Assembly (NCBI RefSeq): GCF_004765795.1
Contig: NZ_SBIV01000003.1
Span: 186,001 to 250,000, forward strand
Direction of reading: 5' to 3'
DNA: 64,000 bases
Source: Halorussus marinus
Lineage (GTDB): Archaea; Halobacteriota; Halobacteria; Halobacteriales; Haladaptataceae
Of the stretch, positions 1-8,776 are shown piece by piece. The position numbers and the translations under genes were made by a program. The first letter of the stretch is position 1. Every line of letters starts with the position of its first letter. The notes below the pieces were generated by a model that was not told the origin of the DNA, searched no databases, and was given only the letters and a program-made list of their open reading frames with translations.

Positions 1-130
1 CGACGGTGTACAAGCGGCCATGACAGCCCGTCCCGCCGCCGCGACCGCTCTCCGGCGGCCGTCCGTACGGTCTCGCGATCGCCCCTGCCGAGCGACCCCA
101 CCGGTCCGATCGGGGACGTACTGCTGACCG

Positions 131-1597
131 ATGGCGGACTCGAAACGCGGGGTTCGGATCGCCTTCCTCGCGCTCCTCGCGCTCTCGGTCGCGGCCGTCG
201 GGTACGGCGTGGCGACGTCGTGGACGGAGACGACCTTCGAGTCGCACCTCTCGGACGACAGCGAGGTGAACCGAACCGCCGCGGTCGCCCCCGAGGCCGA
301 CGCCATTACAGTCATCGCCACCGACTCGAACTCCTGGCGGGGGCAGGCCAGCGACGGCCCGCGAGCGCGGGCCGAACTCGTCGCCCTGAACCCCGACGGG
401 ACGGTTCGATACTACGACGACAGCCACACCCGCTACTGGGACGTCGATCCGGTCCGGGGGACCGAGACGACCGTCGAGTACTCGTACGCCGACCACCGCG
501 ACGCCGAGTCGTGTCCCGCGGCCGACGAGTGGACGCCGAGCGACTACGCCGTCGACGAGCAGACGTGGGACGACTTCTTCGAGGTCCACGGCGAGGTCGG
601 CGCCTGCACGTACAACGGCGTCGAACGCGTCAACCTCACGACCGGCGAGGTCGAGGACGTCTGGGGGCAACTCACCCCCGGCAAGGAGGCCTCGCGGTAC
701 CACGACGTCGACCGGCTCAACGACACCCACCTCGTGATCGCGGACATCTACCTCGACGGGGTGTTCGCCGTGAACGTCTCCTCGGGCGAGATCGCGTGGC
801 GCTGGAACGCCTCGGACGCGTTCGATCCCGAGACCACCGGCGGGCCGTTCCCCGACGACTGGTCGCACATCAACGACGTCGAGGTCCTCGACGACGGCCG
901 GATCATGGTAAGCGGTCGCAACTTCGACCGCGTGGTGTTTCTGACCGCCGACGACCACACTCTCGACGCCGACTGGACGCTCGGAAGCGAGGACGACTAC
1001 GAGGTCATCTACGAGCAACACAACCCCGACTTCATCAACGGCTCGAACGGCGGGCCCGCGATCGTCGTCGCCGACAGCGAGAACAACCGCGCGATCGAGT
1101 ACCGGCGGGCGGGAAATGACTGGACCCGATCGTGGGTGTGGCGCGACGCCCGGATGCAGTGGGTTCGGGACGCCGATCGCCTCCCGAACGGGCACACGCT
1201 CCTCTCGGACTCGAACGGCAACCGCGTGTTCGAGGTCGACGAGACCGGCGAGATCGTCTGGAGCCTCAACGTCGGATTCCCCTACGAGGCCGAGCGACTC
1301 GGCACCGGCGACGAGTCGACCGGCGGGCCGAGCGCTCGCTCGGCCGACGTCGACTCGCGGGCCGGGACGCTCGTCGATCGGTTCTGGATCGCCGCGAAAA
1401 GCGTGATCCCGGGCAAGTACCTGAACGGGCTGATGTACGTCACGCCGGTCTGGATGGGCGTCCCGGAGGTGTTCGCGACCGCGTTCGGCGTCGTCGTCGG
1501 CCTCGTCTGGCTCGGGGTCGAGGCGCGGTGGTTCGTCGGCCGGCGGCGGTCGGCGGCCGCCGGCGGCGCCGGCGACGGCGCGATCGACCACGAGTAG
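131..1597 (+). CDS. Arylsulfotransferase-like membrane-anchored beta-propeller protein
   Basis: 488 aa. A hydrophobic segment at about residues 8-29 and another near 443-463 bracket a roughly 400-residue domain that is probably outside the cell. That domain shows propeller-like blades, for example HINDVEVLDDGR (246-257) and RDADRLPNGHTLL (346-358) followed by VFEVDETGEIVW. This blade style is typical of the arylsulfotransferase (ASST) family, which moves sulfate between phenolic compounds. I cannot match the catalytic histidine with confidence, so the enzymatic activity is inference. At least six N-X-S/T sequons (N47, N168, N197, N215, N226, N304) fit a glycosylated surface protein. The ATG at 131 puts the first membrane segment directly at the N-terminus. 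It lies about 100 nt before an MFS gene on the same strand. Confidence 0.75.
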   Translation: MADSKRGVRIAFLALLALSVAAVGYGVATSWTETTFESHLSDDSEVNRTAAVAPEADAITVIATDSNSWRGQASDGPRARAELVALNPDGTVRYYDDSHTRYWDVDPVRGTETTVEYSYADHRDAESCPAADEWTPSDYAVDEQTWDDFFEVHGEVGACTYNGVERVNLTTGEVEDVWGQLTPGKEASRYHDVDRLNDTHLVIADIYLDGVFAVNVSSGEIAWRWNASDAFDPETTGGPFPDDWSHINDVEVLDDGRIMVSGRNFDRVVFLTADDHTLDADWTLGSEDDYEVIYEQHNPDFINGSNGGPAIVVADSENNRAIEYRRAGNDWTRSWVWRDARMQWVRDADRLPNGHTLLSDSNGNRVFEVDETGEIVWSLNVGFPYEAERLGTGDESTGGPSARSADVDSRAGTLVDRFWIAAKSVIPGKYLNGLMYVTPVWMGVPEVFATAFGVVVGLVWLGVEARWFVGRRRSAAAGGAGDGAIDHE

Positions 1598-1697
1598 TCC
1601 CCTCGGTCGGTCGACCGTCGTGTGAGGCCGACCCGATCGGCGAACGCCCGACCCGGGGCAAATCCTATCGGGCGGCCGTCCGAACGTCCGACCGACA

Positions 1698-3005
1698 ATG
1701 GCGACGGACGACGAGGCGATCGGCGTCGGCGACCAGTTCCGGCGGTTCCTCGCGCTCGAGTCCGACGTGTTGATCCTGTCGGTGGCGATGTTCGCGTTCA
1801 GCCTCGGCTTTCAGATGACCGGCCGCTACCTCCCCGAGTACATGGCGGTTCTCGGCGCGACGCCGTTCGTGATCGGGCTCTACGGGACGTTCGGCAACGT
1901 CATCAGCGCCGTCTACCCGTACCCGGGCGGCGCCTTCTCGGATCGGGTCGGCTCGCGGTACGCGCTGGCGCTGTTCGGCCTCCTCTCGACGCTCGGGTTC
2001 GCGGTCTGGCTCGCGGCCCCGCTGATCGGGACGGTCGAGGTCGCCGGGCTGGCGGTCGAGCCGTGGCTCTGGATCTTCGTCGGACTGGTGCTGGCACAGG
2101 CCTGGAAGTCGTTCGGGCTCGGCGCGACCTTCGCCATCGTCAAGCAGAGCGTGTCCGAGGACCGACTCGCGCGCGGGTTCGCCGGCACCGAGACGTTCCG
2201 CCGGACCGCGTTCCTGCTCGGCCCGCTTGTGGCGTCCGGGCTGGTGTTCGTCGGCGGCGGCGACCTCCTCCCGGGGTTCTACTACGTGCTCGGTATCGCG
2301 GTCGCGTTCGGCGCGGTCGCGACGACCGTCCAGCACGCCCGCTACGATGCCGGCGAGGACACGTTCGGCGCGGAGTTCGAGGGGCTCGCGCGGGTCGCCC
2401 GCGACCTCAGGGCGCTCCCTGACGAACTCCGCCCGCTGTTGGTCGGGGACACGCTGGTCCGGTTCGCAAACGGGATGGTGTACACGTTCTTCGTGATCGT
2501 CATCACGCGGTTTCTGGAGGTCGACGTCACCCTGTTGGGCTACTACCTGAGCCCCACGGTCTTTTTCGGCGTCCTGCTCGGGGTCGAGATGGTGGTCGCG
2601 CTACTGGTGATGGCGCCCGCGGCCCGGATCGCCGAGACGCTCGGGCTGAAGCCCGTGGTGGCGCTCGGGTTCGCCGTCTACGCGGTGTTCCCGGCGCTTT
2701 TGATCTTCGCGCCCGACAGTCCGCTCGCCGTGGCGCTGTTGTTCGCGTTCTCGGGCCTGCGGTTCGCGGGACTGCCCTCCCACAAGGCGCTCATCGTCGG
2801 CCCGGCCGAGCGCGACACCGGCGGCCGGGTCACCGGCGCGTACTACCTCGTTCGCAACACCCTCGTCGTCCCGAGCGCCGCGCTCGGCGGCGCGCTCTGG
2901 GACTTCGTGAGCCCCGAGGTCGCGTTCACCCTCGCGACCGTCGTCGGCCTCCTCGGGACCGGCTACTTCCTCGCGTACGGCCGGGAGTTCGACGCCTACG
3001 CCTGA
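1698..3005 (+). CDS. MFS transporter
   Basis: 435 aa with about 11-12 hydrophobic segments. The loop between helices 2 and 3 carries the major facilitator motif A (GAFSDRVGSR), which identifies the superfamily. A long central loop containing charged residues (around ARYDAGEDTFGAEFEG) separates two six-helix halves, as usual for MFS. The substrate cannot be read from sequence; drug or metabolite efflux is typical for single-gene haloarchaeal members. A TATA-like AATCCTATC lies about 30 nt before the ATG, so the gene probably has its own promoter rather than depending on the upstream gene. Confidence 0.85.
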   Translation: MATDDEAIGVGDQFRRFLALESDVLILSVAMFAFSLGFQMTGRYLPEYMAVLGATPFVIGLYGTFGNVISAVYPYPGGAFSDRVGSRYALALFGLLSTLGFAVWLAAPLIGTVEVAGLAVEPWLWIFVGLVLAQAWKSFGLGATFAIVKQSVSEDRLARGFAGTETFRRTAFLLGPLVASGLVFVGGGDLLPGFYYVLGIAVAFGAVATTVQHARYDAGEDTFGAEFEGLARVARDLRALPDELRPLLVGDTLVRFANGMVYTFFVIVITRFLEVDVTLLGYYLSPTVFFGVLLGVEMVVALLVMAPAARIAETLGLKPVVALGFAVYAVFPALLIFAPDSPLAVALLFAFSGLRFAGLPSHKALIVGPAERDTGGRVTGAYYLVRNTLVVPSAALGGALWDFVSPEVAFTLATVVGLLGTGYFLAYGREFDAYA

Positions 3006-3067
3006 GATGCGGTATCTCTCGTCGAGCGCCCCAAACGCATACGACGCCCGACATCCAACGCACGGCC

Positions 3068-4123
3068 ATGACCGATTTCGTCGTCCCGCCCGCGCTCGAC
3101 CGCGGCGACCGGGTCGCGATCGTCTCGCCCGGCTCGGGCGCGGCCGCCGAGTACCCCCACGTCTACGAGCTCGGCCTCGAACGGCTCCGGAACGTCTTCG
3201 ACCTCGCCCCCGTCGAGTACCCGACCGCGACCGCCGACGGCGAGTACCTCTACGACCACCCCGAAGCGCGCGCCCGGGACGTGATGGACGCGTTCGAGGA
3301 TCCCGAGATCGCCGGCGTCGTCACCACCATCGGCGGGTTCGACCAGATCCGGATCCTCGAGCACCTCGACCCCGAGGTGCTCCGGGCGAACCCCACGCGG
3401 TTCTACGGCATCAGCGACAACACCAACCTCGCGCTCTTCCTCTGGAACCTCGGGATCGTCTCGTTTTACGGCGGGACGGTGCTGACCGACCTCGCGATGC
3501 AGGGGTCGATGCACGACCACACCGTCGAGTACCTCGAACGCGCGTTCTTCGCCGACGAGATCGGCGAGCTCCGGCCCGCAGATCGGTTCACCGACGAGGA
3601 CCTCGACTGGGCCGACCCCGCGAATCTCGACGAGCGCCGGGAGATGGAGCCCGCGCCCGGCTGGCGGTTCCGCGGCCCCGAGCGGCCCGTCGCGGGCCGG
3701 ACGTGGGGCGGGTGTCTCTCGATCGTCGACCAGCAACTCCGGACCGACCGCTACCTCCCCGCGCCCGAGGACCTCGACGGGCGGATCCTACTGCTGGAGA
3801 CCTCCGAGGAGTTGCCGTCCGCGATGCGCGTCCGCCAAGTCCTGCTCGGGATGGGCGAGCGCGGCCTGCTCGACCGCTTCGACGGCGTCCTCGTCGGCCG
3901 GGCGAAGGCCCGCAACCCCTTCGAGGACCCCGGTCCCGAGGCCCGGACGGCGTACCGCGAGGACCAGCGCGATGCGATCGCGGACGTCCTCGCCGAGTAC
4001 AACCCCGAGGCGCCGGTCGTCTTCGACGTGGAGTTCGGCCACACCGCGCCCGCCGTGCCGGTGCCGGTCGGCGGCCGCGCCGAGATCGATCCGGCGGCCG
4101 GCCGCATCGCGTTCGAGCGATAG
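3068..4123 (+). CDS. S66-family serine peptidase (LD-carboxypeptidase/MccF-like)
   Basis: 351 aa. The S66 catalytic set is visible: nucleophile Ser116 in YGISDNTNL, Glu244 in LLLETSEE, and His325 in FGHTAP. The N-terminal half has the family's VAIVSPGSG strand and the GGFDQIRIL segment. Bacterial relatives trim murein tetrapeptides (LdcA) or cleave microcin C (MccF). Haloarchaea have no murein, so an MccF-like role on peptide or aminoacyl-nucleotide substrates is the more likely guess, but this is inference. No signal peptide is visible, so it is probably cytoplasmic. The ATG at 3068 lies about 30 nt after a weak TATA (GCATACGAC). Confidence 0.85.
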   Translation: MTDFVVPPALDRGDRVAIVSPGSGAAAEYPHVYELGLERLRNVFDLAPVEYPTATADGEYLYDHPEARARDVMDAFEDPEIAGVVTTIGGFDQIRILEHLDPEVLRANPTRFYGISDNTNLALFLWNLGIVSFYGGTVLTDLAMQGSMHDHTVEYLERAFFADEIGELRPADRFTDEDLDWADPANLDERREMEPAPGWRFRGPERPVAGRTWGGCLSIVDQQLRTDRYLPAPEDLDGRILLLETSEELPSAMRVRQVLLGMGERGLLDRFDGVLVGRAKARNPFEDPGPEARTAYREDQRDAIADVLAEYNPEAPVVFDVEFGHTAPAVPVPVGGRAEIDPAAGRIAFER

Positions 4124-4180
4124 CCCCGGCCGGGTCGATGGCGCGGCATTGAAACTCCCCGACCGTCTCGTGGCACACGC

Positions 4181-4738
4181 ATGCCCGACTCCACCTCCGA
4201 CGACGCGTTCTCGGCGCGCGAGGGCTTTCGGCCGTTCCGCGACCGCGGCCGGCGCTCGCAGGTCGCGGTCGTCGCCGGCGGGGTTCTGGTCTGGGCGGCG
4301 GCCTACGCGCTCGTCGTGACGGCGCTGGGCGACGGACTCGCGACCGCCGAGGCCACCGAGGCGGTCCGCGCGCGCCGGACCGCGGCCGCCGGGGCGGGCG
4401 CGGCGACCGGACTGTACTTCGGCGCCCTCTGGACGCGCGCCCACGGCGGGCCGTTGCTCACGCCGCTGTACCTCCTCGCGGTCCAGTTTCTCGTCCCGGC
4501 GCGGGCCTACTCGCTGGGGGCGGCGCCGCCCGAGAGTCTGGTCTCGACCGCCGACTCCGCGCTCGTGCTCGTGTTCGCCGACCCGCAGTGGATCCTCGAT
4601 CGGGCGGTCACGGTGGCGCCCGGGCCGGTCGTCTTCGCGGTGGTGCTCGCGGTCTGGGCCCAGTCGCTGGGTCCGGGCGAGGAGGCGTCGTTCGTCGAGC
4701 GCCGCTTCCCCGAGTCGTGGCGCCGGCTCCGGGAGTAG
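4181..4738 (+). CDS. Hypothetical membrane protein
   Basis: 185 aa, no family recognised. A charged N-terminal 25 residues (about 1-25, Arg/Asp rich) is followed by four hydrophobic stretches: about 28-49, 68-85, 90-110 and 145-160. The C-terminus is charged (EEASFVERRFPESWRRLRE) and probably cytoplasmic. A TATA-like ATTGAAAC lies about 30 nt before the ATG, suggesting a near-leaderless message. The next gene, an MFS transporter, starts 80 nt downstream on the same strand, but nothing else links them. Confidence 0.7.
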   Translation: MPDSTSDDAFSAREGFRPFRDRGRRSQVAVVAGGVLVWAAAYALVVTALGDGLATAEATEAVRARRTAAAGAGAATGLYFGALWTRAHGGPLLTPLYLLAVQFLVPARAYSLGAAPPESLVSTADSALVLVFADPQWILDRAVTVAPGPVVFAVVLAVWAQSLGPGEEASFVERRFPESWRRLRE

Positions 4739-4818
4739 CTGATCGGGGCGAGTCCCGGCGACCGTCCGACTCCGCCGAGACTAAGACTGCTCGGCCCCCA
4801 GTTTCGAACGTCTCTCCC

Positions 4819-6015
4819 GTGAGTGCTATCAGACGCGATCGGCGGACGCTCGCGGCGGTGGTGTTCGCCGTCCTGCTGGCGCAGGTGTTGCTGTACCCCG
4901 GCGTCCCCGACCTCGTGGCCGCGGTCGGCGCGACCACGACCCTCGACGCGAGCATGTGGTTTCTCGCGGCGGAGTTCGCGGCGTTCGTCGCGTTCGCGGG
5001 GGTCTGGGGCGCGGCCAGCGACGGCGTCGGCCGGCGAGCGCCGCTGGTGGTCGCGGGCGCGCTCGGGGGCGCGGTCGGGTACGTCGCGCTCGCGGCGCTC
5101 CCGAGCGCGCTCTCGCTGTCGTTTCCCGCGGTGCTCGGGCTCCGAGTCCTGCAGGGGGCGACCACCATCGGCGCGTTCTCGCTGGCGATGACGATGCTGA
5201 TGGACTTAGACGGCGGTCACGGCCGGAACATGGGCGCGGCGGGCATCGCCATCGGTCTCGGGACCGCGATCGGCGCGCCGCTCGGCGGCCAGCTCTACGG
5301 CCTCGGGCCGCTGGTCCCGCTGTACGTCGCCGCCGGCCTGCTCGTCTGTGCGGGGGCGCTCGCTCTCGGGCTCCCCGACCGCGCGCCCGGCGACGGCCGC
5401 GAGGGCCGCGTTCGGCGGGCGATCGCGACCCTCCGGGCGCGACCGGCCCTCGGGGTCCCGTACTGCTTCGGGTTCATCGACCGGTTCACCGCGGGCTTCT
5501 TCGCGCTCGTCGGCACGGTGTACTTCCGGGAGGCGTTCGGCCTCGACGCCGCCGCCACCGGCGTGATGCTCGGGCTGTTTTTCGCGCCGTTCGCGTTGCT
5601 TCAGTACCCGTTCGGCGTGCTCTCGGATCGGGTGGGCCGGACGGCGCCCATCGTCGCGGGGTCGGCGGTGTACGGGCTCGCGGTGGTCGGCGTCGGCCTC
5701 GCGCCGACCGTCCCGACCGCGGGCGCGGGCATGGTCGCGGTCGGCGTCATCGGCGCGCTGATGGCGCCCGCGACGATGGCGCTGGTCTCGGACCTCTCGC
5801 CGGCCGACGGCCGCGGGACCGCGATGGCGGGGTTCAACGTCTTCGGGAGTCTGGGCTTTCTGGCGGGCATCGTGGTCGGCGGGACGGTCGCCGACGAGTT
5901 CGGGTTCTTCGCGGCGTTCCTCGCGGCGGGGGCGCTCGAAACCGCCGTCGCGCTCGTGTCGATCCCGGCGTTCCTCCGGCTCGACGCCGACGGCGACCGG
6001 GCCGCGTTCGGGTAG
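4819..6015 (+). CDS. MFS transporter
   Basis: 398 aa from the GTG at 4819 (VSAIRRDRRTLAAV). An open frame continues upstream to 4588, but that extra stretch is Arg/Pro/Gly-rich shadow sequence overlapping the preceding gene, so I start at the GTG, right where the first transmembrane helix begins. About 12 hydrophobic segments are present. Motif A appears in both halves: GAASDGVGRRAPL after helix 2 and GVLSDRVGRTAPI after helix 8. This architecture is typical of drug:proton antiporter-like MFS members; the substrate is unknown. It is not obviously paired with the other MFS gene at 1698. Confidence 0.83.
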   Translation: MSAIRRDRRTLAAVVFAVLLAQVLLYPGVPDLVAAVGATTTLDASMWFLAAEFAAFVAFAGVWGAASDGVGRRAPLVVAGALGGAVGYVALAALPSALSLSFPAVLGLRVLQGATTIGAFSLAMTMLMDLDGGHGRNMGAAGIAIGLGTAIGAPLGGQLYGLGPLVPLYVAAGLLVCAGALALGLPDRAPGDGREGRVRRAIATLRARPALGVPYCFGFIDRFTAGFFALVGTVYFREAFGLDAAATGVMLGLFFAPFALLQYPFGVLSDRVGRTAPIVAGSAVYGLAVVGVGLAPTVPTAGAGMVAVGVIGALMAPATMALVSDLSPADGRGTAMAGFNVFGSLGFLAGIVVGGTVADEFGFFAAFLAAGALETAVALVSIPAFLRLDADGDRAAFG

Positions 6016-6029
6016 CCGGGCGTCGCCGG

Positions 6030-6902
6030 TCACCCGAGCGCGATGTCGAGATAGAGCATCACGATCGTGCCGAAGATCGTCCCGAGCGTCGCGACCCGCT
6101 CGTTGCCCCCCGCGTGGGTCTCGGGCACGATCTCGTCGCTGATGACAAACAGCATCGCGCCCGCCGCGAATCCCATCGCGTAGGGCAACAGCACCGAGAC
6201 GGTCCCGACGGCGTACGCGCCGAGCACGGCCAGCGGGACCTCGACGACCCCCGACCGGAGCCCGGTGAACGCGGCGTAGAACCGCCGGTTCAGCCCGGCG
6301 TTGACCGCGGCCACCGACACCGCGAACCCCTCGGGGATGTTCTGGATGCCGATCGCGAGCATCAGCGGGACGGCGGTGCCGAGGTCGCCGCTCCCGAACC
6401 CAACGCCGACCGCCAACCCCTCGGGCATGTTGTGGAGCGTGATCGCGAGTACGAACAGCACGACGCCCGCGACCCGCTCGTCGTCGACCGGGAGGTCCTC
6501 GCTCGGACTCGCGGCGTCGGTCCGGCGTCCCCCCGACAGCAGGTAGTGGGCGTGGGGGACGAGCGCGTCCGACCGGTCCAGAAACAGCGCCCCGAGCGCG
6601 ACGCCGGCGAGGACGGGGATCGGGTTCCCGTTCGAGTAGGTCTCGATGCCGGGGATGATGAGGCTCGTGAAGCTCGCGGCGAGCATTACGCCCGCCGCGA
6701 ACCCGAGCGCGCCGTCCATCGACCGTTGTGAGGGGTTCCGCCAGACGAAGATCAGCGACGCCCCCAAGAGGTTGAGTCCCGCGATGACGAGCCCGCCGAC
6801 GAGCCCGTTGAGTACCGGATCCGCGCCGAACAGCCGGCCGAGCTGTTCGACTACCACCCGTGCCACCCGCGTCGGTTCGATCTCATCGGTGTCCGACCGC
6901 AA
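6030..6902 (-). CDS. ZIP-family divalent metal transporter (GufA/ZIPB type)
   Basis: 290 aa, eight predicted helices. The metal-site motifs of ZIP helices 4 and 5 are present: HNMPEGLAVGVGFG and IQNIPEGFAV. A variable cytoplasmic loop (around GGRRTDAASPSEDLP) precedes helix 4. ZIP proteins move Zn2+, Fe2+ or Mn2+ into the cytosol. The reading frame has no ATG near its N-terminus: the first codon here is TTG (6902), which is placed about 24 nt after a TATA-like AACTTTCAAGG, fitting a leaderless TTG start. In-frame GTG codons near 6860 are the alternative. It lies just downstream of a Mn/Zn ABC uptake operon on the same strand, so the locus is a metal-transport cluster. Confidence 0.85.
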   Translation of the reverse strand: MRSDTDEIEPTRVARVVVEQLGRLFGADPVLNGLVGGLVIAGLNLLGASLIFVWRNPSQRSMDGALGFAAGVMLAASFTSLIIPGIETYSNGNPIPVLAGVALGALFLDRSDALVPHAHYLLSGGRRTDAASPSEDLPVDDERVAGVVLFVLAITLHNMPEGLAVGVGFGSGDLGTAVPLMLAIGIQNIPEGFAVSVAAVNAGLNRRFYAAFTGLRSGVVEVPLAVLGAYAVGTVSVLLPYAMGFAAGAMLFVISDEIVPETHAGGNERVATLGTIFGTIVMLYLDIALG

Positions 6903-6980
6903 CGATACGTCCCGGGGCCTTGAAAGTTCAGTCCGTCCGGCGTCGCCGACCCGCCTCGCGCCGGGGCGACCGCTCGGGGG

Positions 6981-7997
6981 TCAGTCCGAGGGTGCCTCTG
7001 CGCTCTCGCCGTCGATGGCGCCGAGTTCCGGGGTCGTCTCCTCGCCGAGCGCGGTCTGGAGCCTGCCGAGCGCGACGGCCACGACGTAGATCGCGACCGC
7101 CACCAGTACGATGACCGGGCCGCCGGTCGCCCCGCCGTAATAGGCGGCACCGATCCCGATCAGCACCGCCAGTTCGGCGAGCGCGACCGAGACGAAGATC
7201 GACTCGGTGAAGCTCCGCGAGAGCTGGGTCGCCCCCGCGACCGGGACGACAAGCATCGCGGCGACGAGGATCACGCCCATGATCTGCATCGCGCCGACCA
7301 CCACCAGCGCGGTCAGCATCACCATGACGCGGTTGTACCACTCGACCGAGATGCCAGAGACCGCCGCCGCCGTCTCGTCGAAGGTCACGTACAGCAGTTG
7401 GTTGCGCGTCACCGCGACCGTCGCGACGATGACGACGAACAGCGCGAGCAGGACCACGGCGTCCGACGGCGACACCGTCGAGAGGTTCCCGAACAGGTAC
7501 TGATTGACCCCGACCGCGAGCCCGCCGGCGTTGATGCTGATGAGCGTCGAGCCGAGCGCGAACCCCGTCGAGAGGACGATCGCCATCGAGACGTCGTTGT
7601 ACGCGTCGGTCGCTTCCGAGATGAGTTCGATGAGCAGCGCCGCGACCACCGCGACCACCACCGCGGTGAGGTACGGCGACACGCCGAAGTCGAACGCGGC
7701 GTTGAGAAAGAGCCCGATCGCGACCCCCGCGAACGCGGTGTGAGCGAGCGCGTCGCCGATCAGCGCCAGCTGGCGGTGGACCAGAAAAGTCCCGATCAGC
7801 GGGGCCATCACGCCGATGCACAGCCCCATCAGGATCGCCCGGTGCATGAACCGGTAGGTCGGGTCGAGCAGCTCCAGTCCGGTGAGGTAATACAGCTGGG
7901 TCAGGAGTCCGTACCAGAGTTCGAGGAGCCAGTAGGCCGGCGCGACCGCGGCGTCGACGAGTCCCGACTGGAGCGGGACCGCGAGCGTCTCGATCAT
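6981..7997 (-). CDS. Metal ABC transporter permease (ZnuB/MntB-like, ABC-3 family)
   Basis: 338 aa integral membrane protein of the Zn/Mn/Fe ABC-3 permease family, recognisable from VHRQLALIGDALAHTAFAGV after the first core helix and the Gly-rich helix around GVILVAAMLVVPVAGATQL. It carries an N-terminal extension of about 50 residues with a further hydrophobic stretch (WLLELWYGLL) compared with the usual 270-290 aa permease. The ATG at 7997 overlaps the ATPase stop codon (ATGA), so the two are translationally coupled. With the two upstream genes it forms a complete importer of A-1 type metal specificity. The acidic C-terminal tail (ELGAIDGESAEAPSD) is typical haloarchaeal. Confidence 0.9.
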   Translation of the reverse strand: MIETLAVPLQSGLVDAAVAPAYWLLELWYGLLTQLYYLTGLELLDPTYRFMHRAILMGLCIGVMAPLIGTFLVHRQLALIGDALAHTAFAGVAIGLFLNAAFDFGVSPYLTAVVVAVVAALLIELISEATDAYNDVSMAIVLSTGFALGSTLISINAGGLAVGVNQYLFGNLSTVSPSDAVVLLALFVVIVATVAVTRNQLLYVTFDETAAAVSGISVEWYNRVMVMLTALVVVGAMQIMGVILVAAMLVVPVAGATQLSRSFTESIFVSVALAELAVLIGIGAAYYGGATGGPVIVLVAVAIYVVAVALGRLQTALGEETTPELGAIDGESAEAPSD

Positions 7998-8776
7998 CGG
8001 CGCTCACCCACGAGCGCCGCCGCCGTGCCGAACGCCCGAGCGAGCGCGTCGCTCTCGACGAACGCCACGGTCGGCCCGTCGAAGTACACCTCGCGGTTGA
8101 GACAGACCACGCGCTCGGCGTGGTCGGTGACCGCGGTCAGGTCGTGTTCGATGAGCACCACCGTGATGCCGTCGTCGTTGAGCGCCGCGAGCAGGTCGTA
8201 GAACGCCTCGACGGACTCGGCGTCGACGCCGACGGTCGGCTCGTCGAGCACGAGGAGGTCGGCCTCGCCCGCCAGCGCCCGCGCGATGAACGCCCGCTGG
8301 CGCTGGCCCCCCGACAGCCGGGTCACCCGCCGGTCGGCGAACGCCGCCATGCCCACCGTCGCGAGCGCGTCGTCGACGATCTCCCAGTCGCGCTTCGAGA
8401 GCCGACCGAACCCGACGTGCGGGAATCGTCCCATCTTCACGACCTCCCGGACGGTGATCGGCATCTCGTCGGACGCGCCGGCTCGCTGGGCGACGTAGCC
8501 GACCCGCTCGCCCGCGTCGAACCGGTGGGCTGGCTCGCCGAACAGCCGAGCGTCGCCCTCGTCTGGCCGGACCAGCCCGAGCGCGAGCTTCAGGAGCGTC
8601 GACTTCCCCGAGCCGTTCGGTCCGACGACCGCGACGTACTCGCCGGGGTCGATCCGGATCGAGACGTCTTCGACGACCGGCGTCGCGGTGTAGCCGAACG
8701 CGACGTCGGCGAGCTCGACGATCGGCTCGGCGGCCTCGGTTTCGACGCCCGCCCCGGAATGGGTCGGAGCGCTCAT
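7994..8776 (-). CDS. Metal ABC transporter ATP-binding protein (ZnuC/MntA-like)
   Basis: 260 aa. It has Walker A GPNGSGKST, the ABC signature LSGGQRQRAFIARAL, Walker B LLVLDEPTVGVD and the switch histidine in VLIEHDL. This is the Zn/Mn class (YVAQRAGASDEMPITVREVV Q-loop region). I use the ATG at 8776 (MSAPTHSG), which overlaps the stop of the binding-protein gene by ATGA; a longer open frame exists upstream but is the shadow of that gene. It energises the permease encoded directly downstream, with which it also shares an ATGA overlap. In Halobacterium the equivalent set has been called zurA/zurM/ycdH and linked to the Mn-responsive regulator SirR. Confidence 0.92.
   Translation of the reverse strand: MSAPTHSGAGVETEAAEPIVELADVAFGYTATPVVEDVSIRIDPGEYVAVVGPNGSGKSTLLKLALGLVRPDEGDARLFGEPAHRFDAGERVGYVAQRAGASDEMPITVREVVKMGRFPHVGFGRLSKRDWEIVDDALATVGMAAFADRRVTRLSGGQRQRAFIARALAGEADLLVLDEPTVGVDAESVEAFYDLLAALNDDGITVVLIEHDLTAVTDHAERVVCLNREVYFDGPTVAFVESDALARAFGTAAALVGERR

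Noticed and set aside
4588-4818. Upstream extension of the second MFS transporter
   Set aside because: It overlaps the previous gene, is Gly/Arg/Pro-rich and would add a soluble tail before the first helix; the GTG at 4819 fits better.
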